Positions 1 to 5,211 of a stretch of DNA of 5,894 bases are shown here, piece after piece. The notes under the pieces are model-generated. The model did no database searches. It was given only the letters and a program-made list of their open reading frames with translations, and had not been told where the DNA came from. Source of the DNA: an uncultured Lysobacteraceae bacterium (GTDB taxonomy: Bacteria; Pseudomonadota; Gammaproteobacteria; Xanthomonadales; Xanthomonadaceae). Each line of letters begins with the position of its first letter. The first letter of the stretch is position 1. The translations under genes were made by a program, and so were the position numbers. The stretch covers positions 1-5,894 of the forward strand of contig CAMPJU010000091.1 in the NCBI GenBank assembly GCA_946886995.1, written 5' to 3'.

Positions 1-466
1 GCCACTGCTGGCACCGCCGGTGGTGTTTCCCGCACTGGTGGGCTGGGTGTTCGCGCGCACCCTGCGCAGGGGGCGCGTGGCATTGATCACCCGGATGGCC
101 TCGGCGCTGCACGAACAGCCGGTGGAGGCGCTGGAGCCGGCGCTTGAGCGCTACACGCGCGGGCTGACCGGCGCCTGGGCGGCGCTGCTGTTCGCGCTGG
201 CGCTGGTGAACCTGGTGCTGGCCGTGTTCGCCGTGCCGGAGGGGCTGCTCGCGCAACTGGGGCATCCGACACCGCTCCCGGTGCTCGACGCCCGTGGCTC
301 GCTGTTCGCCAACCTGCTGATCCACGGCGTCGTCGGCAGCGCGTTCCTGCTGGAGTACGCGTGGCGCCGTGCGCGCTTCCGCGACCAGCCGTACCGCAAC
401 CTGGGCGAATTCGTGCGCAAGCTGGCCGCGCTCGACCCGACGTTCTGGCGCGGGCTGGCGCGTTGA
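1..466 (+). CDS. COG4648-like inner-membrane protein of aryl polyene cluster (5' end missing)
   Basis: The frame is open from base 2 to the TGA at 464-466, so the true start lies upstream and the GTG at 20 is only an internal codon. The visible part (about 154 residues) has hydrophobic segments at its very start (PLLAPPVVFPALVGW), in the middle (WAALLFALALVNLVLAVFA) and near the end (LFANLLIHGVVGSAFLLEY). The last is followed by an arginine-rich stretch and a soluble tail. The pattern FANLL...LLEYAWRR.RF is like that of the small COG4648 membrane proteins found in aryl polyene/xanthomonadin clusters, sometimes labelled ketosynthase without biochemical support. The RYTRGLT-W segment before the second helix fits too. 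The molecular role is unknown; an inner-membrane helper for assembly or lipid attachment is an inference. The family assignment comes from remembered sequence pattern and neighbours, not a search. Confidence 0.72.
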   Translation, partial: PLLAPPVVFPALVGWVFARTLRRGRVALITRMASALHEQPVEALEPALERYTRGLTGAWAALLFALALVNLVLAVFAVPEGLLAQLGHPTPLPVLDARGSLFANLLIHGVVGSAFLLEYAWRRARFRDQPYRNLGEFVRKLAALDPTFWRGLAR

Positions 467-489
467 CCGTCGCGGTATCCTGACGACGC

Positions 490-519
490 GCCATTCCTCG
501 CCATTCCACGCCGCTCGTC
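490..519 (+). repeat. Degenerate 10-nt triple repeat in the gap before the dehydratase gene
   Basis: Three 10-nt units follow each other in the 54-nt gap: GCCATTCCTC, GCCATTCCAC and GCCGCTCGTC. The first two share GCCATTCC exactly and the third keeps GCC.. at the same phase. The stretch is pyrimidine-rich and ends one base before the ATG at 521. No function is known. It may be chance in GC-rich DNA, or a leader element that keeps the start unpaired. Confidence 0.4.
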
Positions 520-520
520 C

Positions 521-811
521 ATGCGCTTCCGCGTCCCGCACGACCATCCCGCCCTCGCCGGGCACTTTCCCGGCAATCCCGTCGTGCCCGGCGTGGTGGT
601 GCTGGACCATGTCCTGGACGCCATCGAGGCACGGCAGGGCACGCGGTCTTCGCTGCGGCTGCCGCAGGTGAAGTTCCTGGCGCCCCTGCTGCCAGGGGAA
701 ACCGCCGATGTCGCACTGGAGCGCGGTGACCGACGCTGGAAGTTCGTGGTGAAGCGGGGCGACGCGACCATCGCATCGGGCGAGGTCGTCGCCGGGGCAT
801 CGCCGTCGTGA
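521..811 (+). CDS. ApeI-like 3-hydroxyacyl-ACP dehydratase (single hotdog fold)
   Basis: A 96-residue protein with the FabZ/FabA signature HPALAGHFPGNPVVPGVVVLD at residues 9-29. His15 aligns with the catalytic His of FabZ and FabA. The acid 14 residues later is Asp29, as in FabA (His70/Asp84), rather than the Glu of FabZ (His54/Glu68). At 96 residues it is shorter than FabZ (about 150) and lacks the N-terminal strands, as the short ApeI-type hotdog proteins of aryl polyene clusters do. Expected role: dehydration of 3-hydroxyacyl-ACP to the trans-enoyl-ACP during polyene extension in the cytoplasm, probably together with the second dehydratase at 4720-5160. ATG 521 is the only ATG, GTG or TTG in this frame between the previous stop (464-466) and the HFPG motif. 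No Shine-Dalgarno sequence precedes it. The stop overlaps the next start by 4 nt. The dehydratase call is strong; the ApeI subtype is from context. Confidence 0.85.
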   Translation: MRFRVPHDHPALAGHFPGNPVVPGVVVLDHVLDAIEARQGTRSSLRLPQVKFLAPLLPGETADVALERGDRRWKFVVKRGDATIASGEVVAGASPS

Positions 812-1818
812 GCGCGCAGTGGAAAGGCCGGCCGGAAGGCGGCGGGCGTTTCGCGATCCGGCTGATCCGCGCGATCGGAATGCATGGCGGACGCTCCATG
901 GCGCGTGCGTGCCTCATCCCGATCACCCTGTATTTCCTGGCCAGGCGCGGCCCGGAACGCCGGGCGTCGCGACAGTGGCTCACGCGCGCGCTCGGCCGCC
1001 CGGCGACGCTGCTCGACATCGCGCGCCACATCCACTGTTTCGCATCGACCATCCTGGACCGGGTGTTCCTGCTCGGGGACCGCAAGCCCGGGCGTTTCGA
1101 CATCGACGTGCAGGGCCTGGACGCACTGCACGCGGCGATCGACCGGGGCCGCGGCGTGCTGCTGTTCGGATCGCACCTGGGCAGCTTCGAGGTGCTGCGC
1201 GTGCTCAAGCGCGCGCGGCCGGACGTGCCGCTGCGGGTGGTGCTGGACCGTGCGCACAACCCGGCCCTGACAGAACTGCTGGAGGCGCTGGACCCGGAAG
1301 TCGCCGCTACGGTGATCGACGCGGGCCAGCCGGGCCCGGACATCATGCTGGCGATCGGCGAGGCGGTGTCCGCGGGCGCGATGGTCGCGCTGCTGGTCGA
1401 CCGCGTGCAGCCGGGCGCGCCTGCGGTCGCGCTGCCCTTCCTGGGCCACCCGGCACCCTGGCCGGTCGCCCCCTGGCAGCTCGCCGCCGCCCTGCAGGCA
1501 CCGGTGGTGCTGGCATTCGGGCTGTATCGCGGCGGCAGGCGCTACGAGCTGCTGTTCGAATCGTTCAGCGACGGCGTGCGGCTTCCGCGGGGCGAGCGGG
1601 CCCGCGCCCTGCCCGCGCTCATCGCCCGTTACGTGGCGAGGCTGGAACATCACGCCCGCCGGATGCCTCGCAACTGGTTCAACTTCTATCCGTTCTGGGA
1701 CACCGACCATGCCCCTGCATCATTCCCGGCCGACGCGCCGGCGGAACGCCCGCCAACAGCACGCCCGCTGGCTGGCAGCGATCCTCTGCTGCGCCGCCCT
1801 GCCCTGCCTGGCCGCTGA
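808..1818 (+). CDS. LPLAT-family (lipid A biosynthesis-type) acyltransferase
   Basis: A 336-residue protein resembling the LpxL/HtrB lysophospholipid acyltransferase superfamily (COG4261-like). The block LLFGSHLGSFEVLR contains the HX4(D/E) catalytic motif, His123 to Glu128. Later landmarks are VDRVQPG (in place of the common ADR), PFLGHPAPWP, a GLYRGGRRYELLFE strand and the terminal motif NWFNFYPFWD (289-298). GTG 808 is preferred because the N-terminal W-x2-RPEGGGRFA block looks conserved in the family, and because GTGA couples it to the preceding stop; a weak GGGG lies at 794-797. In aryl polyene clusters this enzyme is thought to acylate or lipid-anchor the polyene at the inner membrane; the exact substrate is unknown. 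Family members usually end soon after the FWD-like motif. Here 38 Pro/Ala/Arg-rich residues follow, most of them encoded by DNA that also encodes the next gene. Confidence 0.85.
   Translation: MSAQWKGRPEGGGRFAIRLIRAIGMHGGRSMARACLIPITLYFLARRGPERRASRQWLTRALGRPATLLDIARHIHCFASTILDRVFLLGDRKPGRFDIDVQGLDALHAAIDRGRGVLLFGSHLGSFEVLRVLKRARPDVPLRVVLDRAHNPALTELLEALDPEVAATVIDAGQPGPDIMLAIGEAVSAGAMVALLVDRVQPGAPAVALPFLGHPAPWPVAPWQLAAALQAPVVLAFGLYRGGRRYELLFESFSDGVRLPRGERARALPALIARYVARLEHHARRMPRNWFNFYPFWDTDHAPASFPADAPAERPPTARPLAGSDPLLRRPALPGR
1697..1700 (+). promoter_or_regulatory. Weak ribosome binding site for the LolA-like gene, inside the acyltransferase gene
   Basis: GGGA lies 8 nt before ATG 1709, inside codons for the acyltransferase WD motif. 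It supports initiation at 1709, which is also the only usable start upstream of the signal peptide. The long overlap suggests initiation by ribosomes translating the upstream gene. Confidence 0.4.
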
Positions 1819-2383
1819 GCCGGCGGTCGACGCCGGCTGGATCCTGCCGCGGCTGGAGCGCCCGGTGCCGAGCACGACGCCGTTCCTGGAGCTGCGTGAG
1901 TCGCCATTGCTGGCATCGCCACTGCGCGTGAGCGGCGAGTACCGCCGGCCGGTCGCCGACGTGCTGGTGCGCATCGTGCACGCGCCGCACCCGGAGACCA
2001 CCACGCTGCGCGACGACGCGATCGAGATCGAGCGCGGCGGCAAGGTGCGTCGGTTCCCGTTGTCGCGTGCGCCGGAACTGGCCGGCCTGCGCGCCGGCTT
2101 CGGTGCGCTGCTGGCCGGCGACCACGCGACCCTGGCGCGGCACTTCGCGGTGGACGCCGACGGCACCCGCGCCGACTGGACCCTGTCGCTGGTGCCCACC
2201 GAGGCGGCGCTGGCCGCGAAGCTGCGCGGCATCGTGCTGCATGGCCACGGATCGGAAGTGCGTTGCATCGAGACGCAACCGGTGGAGGGGTCGCTGCAGC
2301 GGACCCTGCTCGCGGGCGCGGCGGTGGACGCGGCCGGCCTGGCCGACGCGGACGCGCTCGTCGCGCTCTGCCACGGCGACTGA
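1709..2383 (+). CDS. LolA-like outer-membrane lipoprotein carrier protein, exported
   Basis: A 224-residue protein. A basic N-region (RRRNARQQHAR) and the hydrophobic core WLAAILCCAALPCLA (21-35) form a Sec signal peptide with likely cleavage after Ala35 or Ala36. No lipobox is present: the residues before each Cys do not fit [LVI][AST][GAS]C. The mature part matches the LolA-related proteins of aryl polyene clusters: FLELRESPLLASPLRVSGEYRR, then LVRIVHAPHPETTTLRDDAIEIERGGK, then LAGLRAGFGALLAGDHATLARHF and WTLSLVPTEAALAAKLRGI. LolA-fold proteins carry lipidated cargo across the periplasm, so this one is inferred to carry the lipid-linked pigment handed over by the MMPL exporter encoded 3 nt downstream. 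The N-region is longer than usual, but no ATG, GTG or TTG lies between 1709 and the hydrophobic core, so the start is well fixed. The C-terminal residues beyond about 190 are less typical. Confidence 0.8.
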   Translation: MPLHHSRPTRRRNARQQHARWLAAILCCAALPCLAAEPAVDAGWILPRLERPVPSTTPFLELRESPLLASPLRVSGEYRRPVADVLVRIVHAPHPETTTLRDDAIEIERGGKVRRFPLSRAPELAGLRAGFGALLAGDHATLARHFAVDADGTRADWTLSLVPTEAALAAKLRGIVLHGHGSEVRCIETQPVEGSLQRTLLAGAAVDAAGLADADALVALCHGD

Positions 2384-2386
2384 CGG

Positions 2387-4723
2387 ATGCCGGCACGCCG
2401 ACGGCTGGCGTTGGCGCTGCTGTGGCTGGGCGTGCTGGTCGTGGCGGGCGCCTGGATCGGCCGGACCCTGCCGACCACCGGCGACCTGCGCGCCTTCATG
2501 CCGGACGCCCGCACGCCGGCGCAGCACCTGTTGCTGGAGGAACTCGGTGAAGGTCCGGGCACGCGCCTGCTGCTGGTCGCGATCGCGGGTGCGCCGCCGG
2601 AAATGCTGGCGTCGCACTCGGCCGCGTTGCAGGCCGCACTGGTGACCGACCCACGGTTCGCGGTGGTGGCCAACGGACAGTCGTCCGGACTGGCGGCCAT
2701 CCCCGAACGGCTGCGCCCCTACCGCTACCTGCTGACCCGGAGCTTCGACGCCCGGCCACTCGATGCCGGCACGCTGCGCACCCAGCTGGAAGCGCGGGTG
2801 ATGGACCTGGGGTCGCCCGCGGCGCCGCTGGTCGAACCCCTCGTGCCCTCCGACCCGACGCTGGAAACGCTGGCGCTGGCCGAGGACTGGACGCCGGCGG
2901 GCGCGCCGGAGACCCGCCACGGCGTGTGGTTCGACGCCACGGGCAAGCGCGCATTGCTGCTGCTGCAGACGCGCGCGGGCGGGTTCGACCCGGCTGCGCA
3001 GGAGGCGCTCGTGGGCGCCGTCCACGCTGCCTTCGAACGCGTGCGCGGCGATGGCGACGCGCGGCTGGTGATGGGGGGCCCCGGCGTGTTCTCCGTGGAG
3101 ATCGCGGGACGCACGATGCGCGAGGCGGCCTGGCTCGGCGGCATCGGCAGCGCGATCTTCGTGTTGTTGATGGTGCTCGCGTACCGCACCTGGAAGGCGC
3201 CGCTGCTGGCGGCGCTGCCGCTCGCCAGCGCGGGGCTGGCGGGGCTGGGCGCCGTCGCACTTGCCTTCGACGCCGTGCACGGCATCACCGTCGCATTCGG
3301 CTTCACGTTGATCGGCGTGGCCCAGGACTATCCGCTGCACTGCTTCAGCCACCAGCGGCCGGGCCTGTCGCCGCGGGACAACGTCCGCGCGCTGTGGCCC
3401 ACGCTCGGCACCGGCGTGGTGGCGACGTGCATCGCGTACCTGACGTTCCTGGTGTCCGGCGTCGACGGGCTGCAGCAGCTGGCGGTGTTCACCATCACCG
3501 GACTCGCGGTGGCGGCACTGGCGACGCGCTTCGTGTTGCCCGCGCTGCTGGATCCGGCACCGCGCGACGTGGCGGCTTCGGCACGGCTGTCGCGCCTGTG
3601 GGAAATGCTGGCCCGGTGGCCGCGGCCGCGCGCCGGCTGGTTCGCCGCACTGGCGGTGGTGGCACTGGCGATCGCGATGCTGGCGCCGTCGCCCACCTGG
3701 GAGAACGACCTGTCGAAGCTGACGCCGGCGCCTGCCGCGCTGGTGTCGCGTGACGCGCAGTTGCGGGCCGACCTGGGGGCGCCCGACGTGCGCTACCTGG
3801 CGATCGTCCGCGGCGACGACGTGCAACATGCGCTGCGCCGGTCCGAAGTCCTGCTGCCGGTCCTCGAGGACCTGCGCGAACGGGGCGCGATCGACGGTTA
3901 CGACCTGGCGGCGCGCTACCTGCCGAGCGTGGCCACCCAGCGCACGCGCCAGGCCGCGCTGCCGGATGCGGCACGGTTGCGCGGGTTGCTCGATGCGGCT
4001 CTGGCGGGCAGCGCGTTCCGCGCCGGGGTATTCGCGCCCTTCGAAGCGGACGTGGCCATGGCGCGCGCGGCGCCGCCGCTGCAACCGGAAGACCTTGCCG
4101 GGACGCCGCTCCAGTCGCGGGTCGACGGGCTGCTGCTGCAGGGAGACGCGGGTGCCACCACCGCGCTGGTCACGCTGAGCGGGCTGCACGATCCCGCTGG
4201 CGTGGGCACGGCACTGCAGGCGGCGGGCGCCGAGCTGCTCGACCTGAAACAGGCGTCCGAGTCGCTTGTCGCCGCGTACCGGGGCCGGGTGCTCTGGGCG
4301 CTGGCGCTCGCCGCCTTGCTGCTGGGCGTCACGGTGCGCGTGGCACTCGGCGACACGCGTCGCGCGCTGCGCGTGCTGGCGCCGATGGCGCTGACCACGT
4401 TGCTCGTGTTGGCGGTGCTGCGCGCGGCGGGCGTGGAACTGACGCTCTTCCACCTGGTGGCGCTGATCCTGGCGGCCGGCCTCGGCCTGGACTACGCATT
4501 GTTCTTCGACCATGCGGGCGACGACCGCGACGACCAGTTGCGCACGCTGCACGCGGTGCTGGCCTGCAGTGCCTCGACGCTGCTGGTGTTCGCGCTGCTG
4601 TCGCTGTCGACCATCCCGGTGCTGCGTGCGATCGGCACGACGGTGGCCCTGGGCGTGCTCTGCAATTTCGTGCTGGCGCTGCTGGTCGTCCGGCGACCGG
4701 TGGCCAGGGGCGCGCCGGCATGA
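2387..4723 (+). CDS. MMPL/RND-family exporter of aryl polyene (xanthomonadin) cluster
   Basis: A 778-residue protein with a complete RND layout: one helix (about 7-26), a periplasmic domain (27-245), five helices (about 248-266, 272-295, 299-318, 334-354, 362-386), a second cytoplasmic-to-membrane repeat starting with a helix at 418-434, a periplasmic domain (435-632) and five more helices (about 635-654, 661-684, 687-708, 720-742, 745-770). An Asp sits at the equivalent place in both halves: Asp314 in GVAQDYPLH and Asp702 in GLGLDYALFF. These match the proton-relay Asp-Tyr positions of MMPL proteins. It is COG4258-like and of usual length. Such exporters flank the LolA-like gene in aryl polyene loci and are thought to extract the lipid-linked pigment from the inner membrane using the proton gradient. 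The start is 3 nt after the LolA-like stop without a good Shine-Dalgarno, so translation is probably coupled. Cargo is inferred. Confidence 0.9.
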   Translation: MPARRRLALALLWLGVLVVAGAWIGRTLPTTGDLRAFMPDARTPAQHLLLEELGEGPGTRLLLVAIAGAPPEMLASHSAALQAALVTDPRFAVVANGQSSGLAAIPERLRPYRYLLTRSFDARPLDAGTLRTQLEARVMDLGSPAAPLVEPLVPSDPTLETLALAEDWTPAGAPETRHGVWFDATGKRALLLLQTRAGGFDPAAQEALVGAVHAAFERVRGDGDARLVMGGPGVFSVEIAGRTMREAAWLGGIGSAIFVLLMVLAYRTWKAPLLAALPLASAGLAGLGAVALAFDAVHGITVAFGFTLIGVAQDYPLHCFSHQRPGLSPRDNVRALWPTLGTGVVATCIAYLTFLVSGVDGLQQLAVFTITGLAVAALATRFVLPALLDPAPRDVAASARLSRLWEMLARWPRPRAGWFAALAVVALAIAMLAPSPTWENDLSKLTPAPAALVSRDAQLRADLGAPDVRYLAIVRGDDVQHALRRSEVLLPVLEDLRERGAIDGYDLAARYLPSVATQRTRQAALPDAARLRGLLDAALAGSAFRAGVFAPFEADVAMARAAPPLQPEDLAGTPLQSRVDGLLLQGDAGATTALVTLSGLHDPAGVGTALQAAGAELLDLKQASESLVAAYRGRVLWALALAALLLGVTVRVALGDTRRALRVLAPMALTTLLVLAVLRAAGVELTLFHLVALILAAGLGLDYALFFDHAGDDRDDQLRTLHAVLACSASTLLVFALLSLSTIPVLRAIGTTVALGVLCNFVLALLVVRRPVARGAPA
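4706..4710 (+). promoter_or_regulatory. Ribosome binding site for the ApeP-like gene
   Basis: AGGGG lies 9 nt before ATG 4720, within the last codons of the exporter gene. Together with the ATGA stop-start overlap it supports the chosen start and translational coupling. Confidence 0.45.
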
Positions 4724-5160
4724 GCGGGCGCGCGGCCATCGAGGCGCTGGTCCCGCACGCGGGAACGATGTGCCTGTGGGACGAGGTCGTGTCCTGGGAC
4801 GGGGACCGCATCGTCCTGCGCGCGGACAACCACCGTGATCCCGCGCATCCGCTGCGCAGCGGCGGGCGGCTGCGCGCGCTGCACCTGTGCGAGTACGGCG
4901 CTCAGGCGATGGCGGTCCATGGCGGGCTGCGCGCGCGGGCCGGTGGTGGCGTGCCGCGCCCGGGATTGCTCGTGGCGCTGCGTGGGGTGGTCCTGCACGT
5001 CGACCGCATCGACGACCTTCCCGGCCCGCTGGAAGGCATGGCCGAGCAGCTGGCGCATTCGCCGGACAGCCAGCAGTACGCCTTCCGCATCAGCCATGCC
5101 GGCACGCTGCTCGCCGAGGGCCGCGCCGCGGTCATGCTCGGCGCGACGACACCCCGGTAG
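4720..5160 (+). CDS. ApeP-like 3-hydroxyacyl-ACP dehydratase (hotdog fold)
   Basis: A 146-residue protein of the ApeP/COG4706 group. It opens with the family pattern IEALVPHAGTMCLWDEVVSWD (7-27), then HRDPAHPLR...GGRL, then CEYGAQAMAVHGG (57-69). His43 and Glu58 with Gln62 can be aligned to the FabZ catalytic His54, Glu68 and Gln72 (E-x3-Q), with one extra residue in the spacing, so the active site looks intact. Expected role: dehydration of 3-hydroxyacyl-ACP intermediates in aryl polyene chain extension, in the cytoplasm, complementing the short dehydratase at 521-811. ATG 4720 overlaps the exporter stop (ATGA) and has AGGGG 9 nt upstream. It ends with TAG, whereas the other complete genes here end with TGA. 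In the published E. coli/Xenorhabdus-type clusters a ketosynthase gene normally sits just upstream; here the exporter does. Family call is confident; substrate is inferred. Confidence 0.86.
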   Translation: MSGRAAIEALVPHAGTMCLWDEVVSWDGDRIVLRADNHRDPAHPLRSGGRLRALHLCEYGAQAMAVHGGLRARAGGGVPRPGLLVALRGVVLHVDRIDDLPGPLEGMAEQLAHSPDSQQYAFRISHAGTLLAEGRAAVMLGATTPR

Positions 5161-5178
5161 CGCCGCTCCGGCCGCTCC

Positions 5179-5184
5179 TACAAT
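5179..5184 (+). promoter_or_regulatory. Possible internal -10 element (TACAAT)
   Basis: TACAAT matches the sigma-70 -10 consensus TATAAT at five of six positions and stands out in very GC-rich DNA. It lies in one of only two gaps in the operon, 28 nt before the ketoreductase ATG. The hexamer 17 nt upstream (GGTAGC at 5156-5161) is a poor -35, so the promoter call is weak. A transcript from here would start near 5190 and still carry the GGGAG ribosome binding site. Confidence 0.3.
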
Positions 5185-5200
5185 GGGGGCGGCACCAGCA

Positions 5201-5205
5201 GGGAG
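5201..5205 (+). promoter_or_regulatory. Ribosome binding site of the ketoreductase gene
   Basis: GGGAG lies 6 nt before ATG 5212. It is the clearest Shine-Dalgarno in the window and fixes the start. Four of its five bases fall within the inverted repeat at 5202-5209. Confidence 0.6.
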
Positions 5206-5211
5206 CGGCAC

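Larger units (their letters stand above)
5162..5209 (+). promoter_or_regulatory. Inverted-repeat leader that can pair with the ketoreductase ribosome binding site
   Basis: GCCGCTCC occurs twice in tandem (5162-5169 and 5171-5178). Its exact reverse complement GGAGCGGC lies at 5202-5209 and contains the GGAG of the ribosome binding site for ATG 5212. A near-copy, GGGGCGGC (5186-5193), can pair with the same anti-sequence using one U-G pair. Nested or competing hairpins are possible. There is no T-tract, so it is not an intrinsic terminator. A role in limiting translation is inferred only from base pairing. Confidence 0.35.

Noticed and set aside
20..22. GTG as the start of the first gene
   Set aside because: The frame is open back to the window edge with hydrophobic residues in the family pattern, so the gene is cut by the window rather than starting here.
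463..481. TTGACC (463-468) as a -35 with TATCCT (476-481) as a -10
   Set aside because: The spacer is only 7 nt, and no -10-like hexamer occurs at the proper 16-18 nt distance.
87..1710. Minus-strand open frames of 419 and 519 residues
   Set aside because: Both are low-complexity Arg/Ala/Pro/Ser-rich shadows of the + strand dehydratase and acyltransferase genes, which show conserved catalytic motifs.
1736..1750. RRR in the LolA-like N-region as a Tat signal
   Set aside because: There is no RRxFLK-type motif, and the hydrophobic core is a normal Sec one.
1781..1810. Cys residues in the LolA-like signal peptide as a lipoprotein site
   Set aside because: The residues before Cys27, Cys28 and Cys33 (AIL, ILC, ALP) do not form a lipobox, and a plain signal peptidase I site at Ala35/Ala36 fits better.
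1679..4552. A 957-residue open frame on the minus strand across the exporter gene
   Set aside because: Its translation is Arg/Gln/His-rich with no recognisable domain or hydrophobic pattern. The + strand in the same region encodes a clear 12-helix exporter. Long antisense frames are expected in DNA this GC-rich.
5162..5209. Inverted repeat as an intrinsic terminator after the ApeP-like gene
   Set aside because: No T-tract follows, and the downstream arm contains the next gene's ribosome binding site.
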